A model generated the notes under the pieces. That model saw only the letters and a list, made by a program, of their open reading frames with translations. It was not told the DNA's origin and made no database searches. Of a stretch of DNA of 56,799 bases, positions 30,203 through 38,110 are shown in pieces. Source of the DNA: Candidatus Kaiserbacteria bacterium RIFCSPHIGHO2_02_FULL_49_34 (GTDB taxonomy: Bacteria; Patescibacteriota; Minisyncoccia; Phycocordibacterales; UBA918). The stretch's first letter is position 1; every line of letters begins with the position of its first letter. The position numbers were made by a program, and so were the translations under genes. The stretch lies in assembly GCA_001781205.1 (NCBI GenBank), contig MFLE01000018.1, positions 1 through 56,799 on the forward strand. The letters run 5' to 3'.

Positions 30203-31210
30203 CTATTTTGTAACTGAACGGACATGTCGAATGAGGGTTTCCGTGTAGCCGGCTTCATTGTCGTACCATGCGAGGACTTTGACGAGATTACCGCCGACAA
30301 CACGGGTAAAGGAGAGGTCGGCAATGGAAGCAAATGGTGCGCCGATAATGTCGGAGGAAACAATGGGCTCGTCGGTGACGGTGAAGGCTGTTTCCCATCG
30401 AGGGTCTTCGGCCGCTTTACGGAGGATGTCGTTGACTTCGGCAACAGTGGTATCACGAGAGGCTATGAAGGTGATGTCGACGATAGAGCCGGTGATGACG
30501 GGGACACGCATGGCGATACCATCGAACTTGCCGGCAAGCTCAGTGTGTACTTGTGTGACAGCAATTGCTGCACCAGTGGATGATGGGATAATATTTTGTG
30601 CGGCAGCACGACCAGAGCGGAAGTCTTTTTTTGCGGGGCCATCAACAAGCGCCTGAGACGCGGTGTATGCATGGACAGTATTAAGGAGCGCCTTTTCGAT
30701 GCCGACTGACTCCTTAAGAATGGTGATAACTGGTGATGAGGCATTGGTCGTACAGGATGCGTTCGATGTAATGGCGACACCGCCGAGCGCACCCTCATTA
30801 ACACCAACGAGCATGGTGCCTCCGACTGATGCATCACCCTTTGCGGGTGCGGTAATCACAACTCGCTTTGCGCCGGCAATAACATGTGCGTTTGCGGCTT
30901 CATAATCAGTAAAGAATCCTGTTGATTCAATAACAACATCAATAGTGAGCTCTTTCCAGGGAAGGTTTGTAGGATCTTTTTCCTGGCAGACTTTAATAGC
31001 ATGACCATCAATAAGAAGGTTGTCACCATCTACAGAAACCTCAAAAGGCTGCTGGCCATACGCAGTATCATACCGTAAAAGGTACGCAAGGTTTTCTTTG
31101 TCACCGAGGTCATTCACCGCAACAATTTCTAAATCAGGAAATTCCTGAGCACGGCGCAAAAATGCGCGCCCAATACGACCAAGGCCGTTGATTGCAATTC
31201 TTGTAGACAT
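30203..31210 (-). CDS. gapA: Glyceraldehyde-3-phosphate dehydrogenase
   Basis: 335 residues. It oxidises glyceraldehyde 3-phosphate with NAD(P)+ and phosphate in glycolysis. INGLGRIGRAFLRRA binds the cofactor; VVIESTGFFTDYE, the catalytic Cys in SNASCTTNASSPV near residue 152, the catalytic His in TVHAYTASQ, and WYDNEAGYT at the C-terminus are all present. The second Cys of the usual CTTNC motif is Ala here, which is tolerated. The -10 box TACAAT, preceded by TGA as an extended element, ends 6 nt before the ATG. Confidence 0.96.
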   Translation of the reverse strand: MSTRIAINGLGRIGRAFLRRAQEFPDLEIVAVNDLGDKENLAYLLRYDTAYGQQPFEVSVDGDNLLIDGHAIKVCQEKDPTNLPWKELTIDVVIESTGFFTDYEAANAHVIAGAKRVVITAPAKGDASVGGTMLVGVNEGALGGVAITSNASCTTNASSPVITILKESVGIEKALLNTVHAYTASQALVDGPAKKDFRSGRAAAQNIIPSSTGAAIAVTQVHTELAGKFDGIAMRVPVITGSIVDITFIASRDTTVAEVNDILRKAAEDPRWETAFTVTDEPIVSSDIIGAPFASIADLSFTRVVGGNLVKVLAWYDNEAGYTETLIRHVRSVTK

Positions 31211-31216
31211 GCACGC

Positions 31217-31222
31217 ATTGTA
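31217..31222 (-). promoter_or_regulatory. Extended -10 box of gapA, leaderless spacing
   Basis: TGATACAAT on the minus strand, with 6 nt between the hexamer and the gapA ATG. Confidence 0.55.
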
Positions 31223-31239
31223 TCACGACTTGCAAAAAA

Positions 31240-31719
31240 CTAACGAAGGTGGGCGAGGCAGGTGACACCTATGGCAATGGCGTCGTACTCGTCGTCGAGG
31301 GCTTTATCGGGAACTCCTTGTACAAGACGTTTGACCATGTCGGTGACAGCTTTTTTGTCGCTGCCGCCGTGGCCGGTCATGGCGACTTTTATTTCTTGTG
31401 GGGTGTACTCGTGGATTTCGAGATTATTTACACGCGCAAGAAAGAGCATGATGCCACGTGCTTCAGCGACAACCATGGCGGTCTTTGCGTTGTTCTGAAA
31501 GAAGAGTTTTTCTATGGCAAAGACCGTTGGTTCATGTTCAAGGATGAGTTTACGGACAGCATTGCCCGTTGTGAAGAGGCGTTCATGATGTGATGCTTTT
31601 CTGTCGGTTTGTACACAGGTTGAAAAAAGACAGACATCACGTCCAAAAGCGTCGCGCTCAAGGAGTGCGACGCCGATGCGGTCGTAGCCGGGGTCAATTG
31701 CGAGAACTCGTGCGGTCAT
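31240..31719 (-). CDS. ruvC: Holliday junction resolvase RuvC
   Basis: 159 residues. A dimeric RNase H-fold endonuclease that cuts Holliday junctions. The four acidic catalytic residues are visible: Asp in LAIDPGYDRIG near residue 8, Glu in IEKLFFQNN near residue 70, and the Asp pair in LDDEYDAIAIG near residue 145. It overlaps the upstream gene by 4 nt (ATGA), so both are on one transcript. ruvA and ruvB are not adjacent. Confidence 0.95.
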   Translation of the reverse strand: MTARVLAIDPGYDRIGVALLERDAFGRDVCLFSTCVQTDRKASHHERLFTTGNAVRKLILEHEPTVFAIEKLFFQNNAKTAMVVAEARGIMLFLARVNNLEIHEYTPQEIKVAMTGHGGSDKKAVTDMVKRLVQGVPDKALDDEYDAIAIGVTCLAHLR

Positions 31720-33128
31720 GGTGTGTGTGGTTCGTTGTGTGCAATTGGGTCATGGGGATGTGCGGAGCTACGCATAGGGCCTTGGATAAGTGCCTCACGT
31801 CGTTTCCTGAAGAGGGTGAGGAGTATGAGGATAATAATCCCGATAAAGGTGAGGAGTGCGAAGGAAATAATAAAAAGGGTAGTGAGACGGGCTGTTGCGC
31901 GCTCAACAATACCTGGCTTTTCAGCGCCGAGAATAGCGAAAATGCCAAGCTGTGTGGAGCGGAAGGTGACGGTGTGTGCATTGTAGCTTTCAATGGTGAC
32001 TTCCTCCCAGAGGGTGTTTTCGGCATTCAATCGATAGACACGTACGGGTACATCGGTGAGATCATCAGGAACGACGAGGGTAATGCGGAGCGCTGCAGTG
32101 AGAGAGTTGAGAGTTTCTCCGAGATGGTTTTCTGCGTAGACGTTAAAGAAGGAGTCATTTACGACGGTATAATTTACTAAACTACAGGCAACATTACTGA
32201 CAAGAGGACTACATCGTGGAATATTTTCATTCGAAAGATGTTCTGCGAAGAGCGTGAACCATACTGGTGATGCCCCTGAGGGTACTTCGATAGCTACGGC
32301 GCGGGTGGTGCTTTTGGAGGGAGAGGGGTCGTCGCTCGCATCAAACACTAAGAGTCCAGAGTCTCGGTGTGCAACACGAAGCGTGTTACTACACGCCTCG
32401 GTGTGGCGTGGATTCCGACGAATGGTTGGTTCCGGCTTATCGATGCGGTGGTAAAATTCAGCGATACAGTCAGTGCCTGATACTACCACGCTTGGTGTAG
32501 TTGTGCCGGTTGTTGTCTCTGAGGTGCCAATTTCCGTGGGGGGGTTACTTTCTTCAGGTGACGTCTCCAGAACTGGTGCAGGGGGTTCTTCGACAGGGTA
32601 GTAGCCAATTGATCCAGTATTGAATGAGAAGGCATCGATAGAAAATGGCTCGGTACGCGTCCCTGTTGCTTGATCAAGATCAGTAACGGTAAGGTGTGCG
32701 TGCCATGCGCCGTATGAGTATGCTTGTGGGATGGAAAAAGAGCATTGGTACCAAGCTTCAGTGTCAGTTCCTAGAGTTGTGTTGAATGCGCATGAGGGGA
32801 CATGATAACATTGGTTTGGATCGGCGGTACATGCTGGACCGAGCCCGTTGCCGTCACGCCATGCAACAAGCAGGACGCCCTGAATGTCGGCGGCGCCGTT
32901 TTGATCGTCAGCGAAACCGTTAAAGGTGATAGTTCGCTCAAATGATGAAGATGGTGCGCCAGTATTGCCAGAGATGCTGAGTGTTTTTATGGTTGGGGAT
33001 GCGTTTTCAACGATCGCACTGGTGAGTGCCTCGCCTACCTGTGCAAGCATGCCACCACTCGAAAACGCAAAAAAAGTTGTGGCCGTACCAACGAGTGAAA
33101 GAAGAAAGGTGATCACTGAACTAAGCAT
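31716..33128 (-). CDS. Membrane-anchored extracytoplasmic protein upstream of ruvC
   Basis: 470 residues using ATG 33128, 11 nt after TATACT; the TTG in the track almost touches the box. An N-terminal signal or anchor helix is followed by a beta domain of about 110 residues with conserved Cys (CTADPNQCYHVPSCAF), a Pro/Thr/Glu linker, a second beta domain, and a C-terminal membrane helix (TLFIISFALLTFIGIIILIL) with a basic stop. The first domain is clearly related to the one in the partial gene at 56176. Overlap with ruvC appears positional rather than functional. Confidence 0.65.
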   Translation of the reverse strand: MLSSVITFLLSLVGTATTFFAFSSGGMLAQVGEALTSAIVENASPTIKTLSISGNTGAPSSSFERTITFNGFADDQNGAADIQGVLLVAWRDGNGLGPACTADPNQCYHVPSCAFNTTLGTDTEAWYQCSFSIPQAYSYGAWHAHLTVTDLDQATGTRTEPFSIDAFSFNTGSIGYYPVEEPPAPVLETSPEESNPPTEIGTSETTTGTTTPSVVVSGTDCIAEFYHRIDKPEPTIRRNPRHTEACSNTLRVAHRDSGLLVFDASDDPSPSKSTTRAVAIEVPSGASPVWFTLFAEHLSNENIPRCSPLVSNVACSLVNYTVVNDSFFNVYAENHLGETLNSLTAALRITLVVPDDLTDVPVRVYRLNAENTLWEEVTIESYNAHTVTFRSTQLGIFAILGAEKPGIVERATARLTTLFIISFALLTFIGIIILILLTLFRKRREALIQGPMRSSAHPHDPIAHNEPHTP

Positions 33129-33201
33129 ATCTTGCAAATAGTATACCCCATAATTAGGAAAAAGAAGTGTGCATAACGGTGTACTTTTTATGCGGGTGTG
33201 G

Positions 33202-33207
33202 TACTAT
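33202..33207 (+). promoter_or_regulatory. Extended -10-like box of map
   Basis: TGGTACTAT ends 7 nt before the ATG at 33215; no Shine-Dalgarno sequence. Confidence 0.5.
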
Positions 33208-33214
33208 CGGCACC

Positions 33215-33988
33215 ATGATAACGAAGAAGAAGCCAGAAGATATTGAACGTTTACGAAAAGGTGGGCGTATTCTTGCGCGTATTTTGCGCGAGACAAAAGA
33301 ATATGCAAAGCCAGGAATGTCAACGGTAGCGCTCGATGCGTACGCTCATAGTCTTGCGCAGAAGTACGGTGTCGAATCTGTACTTAAAGGATATCACCCC
33401 GTGTTCGCGGAGTTTCCGTATCCGGCAAGTATGTGTATTTCTGTAAATGATACCGTACAACATGGTGTGCCAAACGAAGATGAAATCCTTGCTGATGGCG
33501 ATGTAATTAACCTTGACATGTCAATTGGGTACGAAGGTATGATTGTTGACTCAGGTATTACCTTTGGACTAGGGGTAATTACTGAAAAGGAAGAAGAGCT
33601 TTTGAAGGTCACTAAAGAAGCACTGAAAGAAGGAATTAAAGCCGCAAAACCGGGGAACAGAATCGGTGATATATCGCACGCTATCGAAACGTATATTAGA
33701 AAGTACGGACTCGGTATTGTTGAAGATTTGGCAGGGCACGGTGTTGGCTATAAGGTTCACGAAGAACCGATGATTCCTAATCTTGGTAAAAAGGGAACAG
33801 GGCCCGCGATTCAGGTGGGGCATGTGTATGCTATTGAGCCGATTACCACCATGGGCGCGCCAGATGTCTTGTACGACGATGATGGCGATGGCTACAGTAT
33901 CTTCACAGCAGACGGGAGCAAGAGTGCACACTTTGAGCACACCGTGGTCATCACGGAAAAAGGTGCGGAAATTCTCACACAAGAATAA
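33215..33988 (+). CDS. map: Methionine aminopeptidase, type I
   Basis: 257 residues. It removes the N-terminal Met from nascent proteins. Metal ligands are in order: two Asp in INLDMSIGYEGMIVDSG near residue 112, His in AGHGVGYKVHEEP near residue 180, Glu in YAIEPITTMG, and Glu in FEHTVVITEKG at the end. A ruvX-like resolvase gene follows 1 nt after the stop. It lacks the N-terminal zinc extension of type Ic forms. Confidence 0.95.
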   Translation: MITKKKPEDIERLRKGGRILARILRETKEYAKPGMSTVALDAYAHSLAQKYGVESVLKGYHPVFAEFPYPASMCISVNDTVQHGVPNEDEILADGDVINLDMSIGYEGMIVDSGITFGLGVITEKEEELLKVTKEALKEGIKAAKPGNRIGDISHAIETYIRKYGLGIVEDLAGHGVGYKVHEEPMIPNLGKKGTGPAIQVGHVYAIEPITTMGAPDVLYDDDGDGYSIFTADGSKSAHFEHTVVITEKGAEILTQE

Positions 33989-33989
33989 T

Positions 33990-34367
33990 ATGCGATATCT
34001 TGGAATAGACTACGGCACAAAGCGTGTGGGGCTCGCCCTCTCAGATGAAGGGGGCAACATGGCATTCCCTCTTGCTGTGGTGAAGAATGATGCAAAACTA
34101 AATGACACGATTGTAAATTATGTCAAGGAGAAGCAGGTTGGCGCAATCGTGATTGGACACTCTCTCGATATGAAAGGAAATGAAAATGCTGCACACGCAG
34201 GTGCGCAGGCACTCATGCTCGAGCTCACCCTTGCAACAGGACTTCCGATTCATCTTGAACCAGAATGGTTCACCACCGTCGCAGCAACACGCTTTCAGGG
34301 AAAGACTGAGCTTAAGGACGCATCAGCTGCGGCACTCATTCTCGAATCCTACTTAAGTAGACAATAA
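33990..34367 (+). CDS. ruvX: RuvX/YqgF family RNase H-fold nuclease
   Basis: 125 residues from ATG 33990. The YqgF fold opens with LGIDYGTKRVGLALSDEGG; VIGHSLDMKG and DASAAALILESYL match the other conserved blocks. Family members process the 16S rRNA 5' end in E. coli and resolve Holliday junctions in mycobacteria. The usual (D/E)ER(L/F)(T/S)T motif reads EPEWFTT here; the acidic residue is kept but the Arg is lost. It is coupled to map by a 1-nt gap and to the OB gene by 4 nt. Confidence 0.88.
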   Translation: MRYLGIDYGTKRVGLALSDEGGNMAFPLAVVKNDAKLNDTIVNYVKEKQVGAIVIGHSLDMKGNENAAHAGAQALMLELTLATGLPIHLEPEWFTTVAATRFQGKTELKDASAAALILESYLSRQ

Positions 34368-34371
34368 TACT

Positions 34372-34704
34372 ATGGAAACAATTACGTACGATGATTTTGC
34401 AAAACTTAATATCCGTATCGGCACAATACGTTCTGTCGAGCTTATTGAGGGTGCTGATAAACTTCTGAAACTCATGGTTGATGTCGGCGAAGAAACGCCG
34501 CGACAAATCCTTTCAGGTATCCGTATGTTTTTTACAGATCCGCAGGAGCTTGTCGGGAAGCAATGTCCGTTTTTGATAAACCTTGCACCGCGCACTATTC
34601 GTGGACTCGAATCAAACGGTATGATTCTCGCTGCGGGTGATGCTGAAACCTTCTCTCTTCTGCACCCAACAAAAATACTGCCACACGGAACAGAAGTACA
34701 TTAA
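34372..34704 (+). CDS. Stand-alone tRNA-binding OB-fold protein (Trbp111/MetRS C-domain-like)
   Basis: 110 residues. It begins with YDDFAKLNIRIGTIRSVELI and continues with GADKLLKLMVDVGEE, RQILSGIRMFF and NLAPRTIRGLESNGMIL, the hallmark order of the Trbp111/MetRS-beta OB fold, which binds the outer corner of tRNA. It may assist a methionyl-tRNA synthetase lacking this domain, or act as a tRNA chaperone. The last gene of the map-ruvX unit. Confidence 0.88.
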   Translation: METITYDDFAKLNIRIGTIRSVELIEGADKLLKLMVDVGEETPRQILSGIRMFFTDPQELVGKQCPFLINLAPRTIRGLESNGMILAAGDAETFSLLHPTKILPHGTEVH

Positions 34705-34738
34705 AAACCTCCTTCTCAATTGAGGGAAGGCAACACGT

Positions 34739-35290
34739 ATGAAAGAAAAACTTAATCATAAGAATGTTGGTATCGGGCTTGCAGGAGTCTCCTTCTTGGA
34801 GTCTTCGTTTTTCCCCGTGATTATTGATCCGTTTCTTCTTGCTGCGGTAGCACTCCATCGTGATAAGTGGGTTCGGTACGCGATTATTTCGTCAGCCTTT
34901 TCAGTCCTCGGCGCGACGTTCGCCTATGTCGTCGGTGTGTATGCATGGGGTTTATGGGGCGCAGCAATCTTGGAGTGGACAAACGGCGCAAAAGCATTTT
35001 CTGAAATTGCGGTAATGCTCGATCGTGGTGCGTTCATTTTTACCATGATTGGCGCCGTCACACCTGTACCGTATAAGCTCACTGCGCTCGCGGGGGGTGT
35101 CTTCCAGATTAACTTCTTTGCGTTTCTTGCAGCCTCAGTCATAGGACGCTTCGCGCGATTCTTCCTCGTCGCCTACCTTGGTGCAGTTGGTAAAGATGTT
35201 GCGCTCAAAGTGTTGCCACACGTAACCTGGCGTCGTGCGTTCATTGCAGGAGCTGTTGTTGGCGTTGCGCTCATACTTGTTTTGCGCTAA
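34739..35290 (+). CDS. VTT-domain (DedA/YqaA-like) membrane protein
   Basis: 183 residues, start preceded by GAGGGAAGG, a possible weak ribosome binding site. Four to five helices with the typical motif FTMIGAVTPVPYKLTALAGGVFQI and VIGRFARFF, where the conserved Arg and Pro-bearing re-entrant loops lie. VTT proteins include bacterial flippases for undecaprenyl phosphate and polyprenyl carriers; a function in lipid-carrier recycling is family knowledge. It ends 13 nt before tRNA-Arg. Confidence 0.8.
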   Translation: MKEKLNHKNVGIGLAGVSFLESSFFPVIIDPFLLAAVALHRDKWVRYAIISSAFSVLGATFAYVVGVYAWGLWGAAILEWTNGAKAFSEIAVMLDRGAFIFTMIGAVTPVPYKLTALAGGVFQINFFAFLAASVIGRFARFFLVAYLGAVGKDVALKVLPHVTWRRAFIAGAVVGVALILVLR

Positions 35291-35303
35291 CATGCGCACA
35301 CAA

Positions 35304-35375
35304 GCTTCCATAGTTCAATGGATAGAACAGGGGACTTCTAAGCCCTTGATCGTGGTTCGATTCCACGTGGGAGCA
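35304..35375 (+). tRNA. tRNA-Arg(TCT)
   Basis: Acceptor GCTTCCA/TGGGAGC with one G:U, D-arm GTTC/GAAC, anticodon loop CTTCTAA (TCT), T-stem CGTGG/CCACG with loop TTCGATT and discriminator A. CCA is not encoded. The anticodon stem GGGGA/GCCCT closes with an A-G mismatch at 31:39. It marks the left border of the AT-richer island at 35.5-40.1 kb; I see no copy of its 3' end at the far border. Confidence 0.9.
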
Positions 35376-35541
35376 CAAAATACATAAAAAGATGTCGGGA
35401 CATCCGTTGCAGGAGTAGCGGAGTCTAGAGACTGGTTTCGGACAAGTCGCTCGGCACGGTACGGTAGTGTTCCATTCGACTCCAAACAACTTTCGTTATT
35501 CAAAATTGCAAAAGGAATGATTGTTTTGTATAATATTCAGT
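35376..35541. other. Intergenic region between tRNA-Arg and the island
   Basis: 166 nt without a plausible gene; the track ORFs here run antisense through the tRNA. A short GATGTC/GACATC hairpin (35391-35404) and GGAGTC/GACTCC arms (35415-35484) are visible. No repeat of the tRNA T-arm was found. The right end holds the TATAAT box of the next gene (35529-35534). Confidence 0.5.
35529..35534 (+). promoter_or_regulatory. -10 box of the chorismatase-like gene
   Basis: Consensus TATAAT ending 7 nt before ATG 35542. Confidence 0.6.
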
Positions 35542-36609
35542 ATGATAGATATTGTGAAGCGAAGCGTTCGTTATGCTGAATATGTGGAGCACTACATCAC
35601 AATACCTCGTGGTGTTTTGAGTAAGGAGGAGTTTGCACGGATGCTACAAGAGTTGGAGGATGAGAGAATACAGGTGATGCGTGCCGATTTCTTTGGTGGC
35701 GCTGCCAGCGACGCCGTTGTTCTCTATGAACATTTCCATAAAAGTATCCCTTCCTTGTTGTTATCAGATTCAGAAGCTCAGGATACGACAATGGGTGTAT
35801 GCCTTTATGGAGTACAGTCTCTTGCGGGAGGGGAAGTAGTATACCACACAAGAGACAATGTGCTTGTTGGAGCAAGCTTTTCAGCAAGCGATCGTACTAT
35901 TGTGGTGCGTTCAGGAATGGGCAGCAAGATGCAATATACTGATTTTGAACAAGAGGCATACGAGGAATACCGTATCATATCAAATATGCTCCAGGACTAC
36001 TCACTTGAGCCTCGTCATATCTATAGATATTGGAATTATATGAGTGATATTGTGCGTTACTATCAGCCATTTAATACAGTACGGAATGAGTACTACGATA
36101 GACACACCATTAGAGACTATCCTGCAGCAACAGGTATTGAAGCACAGCTACCCAATACAAAAAATATCTTTATTGGTTTTGAGGCGATAACAGGAGATGG
36201 TGTCGGTATTCGAACTGTATCATCAGACATGCAGAGCGACGCATGGACATACGGTCCGCGGTTTTCTCGTGCGGTTGTGCTTGATTTTAAGCACGACAAT
36301 GTCAAAAAGATATATATTTCAGGAACGTCAACCATTGACCTGTACGGGAAATCAATTCTACAGGATGAGCCAGAAAAAAATGTTGCCTACGTCATCGCTT
36401 CAGTCGAACATCTTCTTGAAAAAGAGCAGCTTAACACGAACAACATCGTCAGCGCCTATGTCTATGCGGTAGATGATATGGTGCTTGGTTTTTTTGAAGC
36501 ACTCTATCGGACGAGGGGATACACCTTCCCCTACCTCGTGCTCCGAACGCCAATCTGTCGCAACGACCTGTTATTTGAAGTGGAGTGTATTGCTATATCA
36601 AATAGTTAA
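35542..36609 (+). CDS. Chorismatase-like protein (FkbO/Hyg5/XanB2 family)
   Basis: 355 residues. The C-terminal two-thirds carry the order of blocks seen in chorismatases: IYRYWNYMSDI then YYQPFNTVRNEYY near residue 175, YPAATGIEAQLPN near 195, an FSRAVVLDF strand, KKIYISGTSTIDLYGKS near 260, and a final LVLRTPICRNDLLFEVECIA carrying a conserved Glu. That family hydrolyses chorismate to dihydroxycyclohexadiene or hydroxybenzoate products that feed secondary metabolites; the fold is related to YjgF/RidA. The assignment is from motif memory and is moderate. No shikimate-pathway gene is in the window. It converges on and overlaps the 36593 gene by 17 nt. Confidence 0.6.
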   Translation: MIDIVKRSVRYAEYVEHYITIPRGVLSKEEFARMLQELEDERIQVMRADFFGGAASDAVVLYEHFHKSIPSLLLSDSEAQDTTMGVCLYGVQSLAGGEVVYHTRDNVLVGASFSASDRTIVVRSGMGSKMQYTDFEQEAYEEYRIISNMLQDYSLEPRHIYRYWNYMSDIVRYYQPFNTVRNEYYDRHTIRDYPAATGIEAQLPNTKNIFIGFEAITGDGVGIRTVSSDMQSDAWTYGPRFSRAVVLDFKHDNVKKIYISGTSTIDLYGKSILQDEPEKNVAYVIASVEHLLEKEQLNTNNIVSAYVYAVDDMVLGFFEALYRTRGYTFPYLVLRTPICRNDLLFEVECIAISNS

Positions 36610-38095
36610 CATGCGAGGTAAGTTTGCGAAAATCTTTTAAGTTCAAATTTTCACCAAGGGGGATATCGCTCGTATAGCGTATTTTTTGTACGATCTTCCG
36701 TTCAGGAAAGCTGTAGAAATATATAAAATGATGACTGAGCAAGAAGAGATATTGTCCATCTGATGAGATCTCAATAGCTCGAATGGCAAAAGACTCAGTA
36801 TTTGTGTAGTTTAGAAAGTCATTAATATTTGATTGTCCAGAAAGAAGATCTTCTTCAATATCGTCATGATATAGCATTTCCATGGTGTCGGCATCTACAA
36901 AGAAAAGTCGGTTCGGTTGACCGAATGTGCATAAATAGCGCTTACCTTTGTATTTGAAGAATCTGTGTGTGGTAAAGCGATAGCCGTCGGGGTGTGAGAA
37001 AACGCCCTTTCTTTCCAACTTCTCGCCTGTGAAGGAAAATTCTTCAATAGCTGCAGGTCCGAGATATCCATGCTTGGGGAGCATAATGAAATTGTGTGAA
37101 GATATATACACAGTATTTGTTTCATCATCAATTTCAAAATGTGCAGGCATGCAGTTGGCCGTTCGATAAACTTCAAGTTTTTTTGTATCTAAATTGAGAA
37201 GTGTTATTTCTCCCTTATCAACCGAGAATGAGTAATCCTCGTCGTTGGCACATATCTCGAATAGATTTCTCCCCTTCGATTGCATGTATACAATAAAATC
37301 CTCATCATGTAAGATTGTGGTAAGAAAAGCATGTTCATCACCGGGGAGTGGTTCTTTGAATATTTTGTCGTGCAGTGCGCAAAAAGAACGATAGAGGCTT
37401 TTGTACATGAATCGAATGTACGGTCCTTCACCAGTAAAAACCTGTCCAGTTTTATTGTTTGTTAGGTTCGCAACAACAAATTTAGAGTTTAAAAGACAAT
37501 TTCCAATCTTTTTCGTAACATGAGGAGCTCGACCCTCTGCACGCTGCTCTGTGTATAACAGCTCGAACTCTGATAAATCTAAACGGGCACGATAAAAGAG
37601 AAGCTCTTTTTCATCAGCAGGACCACGTAGTGTAGCAGCTGAGAAATAGAAAAAGTCTGCATCGTCAGCGTCTTTGTATGCTGTACTGCAAATATTATAA
37701 ATATTTTTTCCGGTACTAGACGCTAAATCATTCGCGGTGTAAAGAATCATCTCGTTACGTGCGCGGTCAACATGATAAAAATATCTTGCTTGATCCACAA
37801 TGGTTAGAAAATGCTCATTATTAATTTTTAGTGAACAGTGGGGATTGTGTTGGAGTGAGCCGTTAAGTATCTCTTGGTCCTCGTGGTCTTCAATTTTTTT
37901 GATATTCTCAGGCAGATAGCTTACGGTATACTGTAATTCTTGCTTCTTGCAATCAAGAATGACAAAGGTGGGAAGAATGCGACGCTTGTCGCTATGGTGT
38001 GTGAGATAGAAAATAATCGGGTGCTCGAAAACCTCAAGCAGCTCTGGCTTGATGCGTACGGGCAGTACAAATGCTTCTGTCTTTAGATTGATCAT
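36593..38095 (-). CDS. Beta-propeller-like protein of the tRNA-Arg island
   Basis: 500 residues with no signal peptide or membrane helix, so probably cytosolic. The sequence is a series of beta-hairpins with aromatic and acidic turns, for example GKRYLCTFGQPNRLFFVDAD and SSDGQYLFLLSHHFIYFYS, which read like WD40/YVTN-type blades, but no blade is canonical. No catalytic motif is recognised. It lies 15 nt downstream of the phosphoribosyltransferase-propeller gene and is probably cotranscribed with it. Base composition is AT-rich relative to the window. Confidence 0.65.
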   Translation of the reverse strand: MINLKTEAFVLPVRIKPELLEVFEHPIIFYLTHHSDKRRILPTFVILDCKKQELQYTVSYLPENIKKIEDHEDQEILNGSLQHNPHCSLKINNEHFLTIVDQARYFYHVDRARNEMILYTANDLASSTGKNIYNICSTAYKDADDADFFYFSAATLRGPADEKELLFYRARLDLSEFELLYTEQRAEGRAPHVTKKIGNCLLNSKFVVANLTNNKTGQVFTGEGPYIRFMYKSLYRSFCALHDKIFKEPLPGDEHAFLTTILHDEDFIVYMQSKGRNLFEICANDEDYSFSVDKGEITLLNLDTKKLEVYRTANCMPAHFEIDDETNTVYISSHNFIMLPKHGYLGPAAIEEFSFTGEKLERKGVFSHPDGYRFTTHRFFKYKGKRYLCTFGQPNRLFFVDADTMEMLYHDDIEEDLLSGQSNINDFLNYTNTESFAIRAIEISSDGQYLFLLSHHFIYFYSFPERKIVQKIRYTSDIPLGENLNLKDFRKLTSHVNYLI

Positions 38096-38110
38096 AGTAT
38101 CAGTAATATT

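Noticed and set aside
35271-35489. Minus-strand ORF of 72 residues at tRNA-Arg
   Set aside because: It is antisense to the tRNA gene and its translation reflects tRNA sequence.
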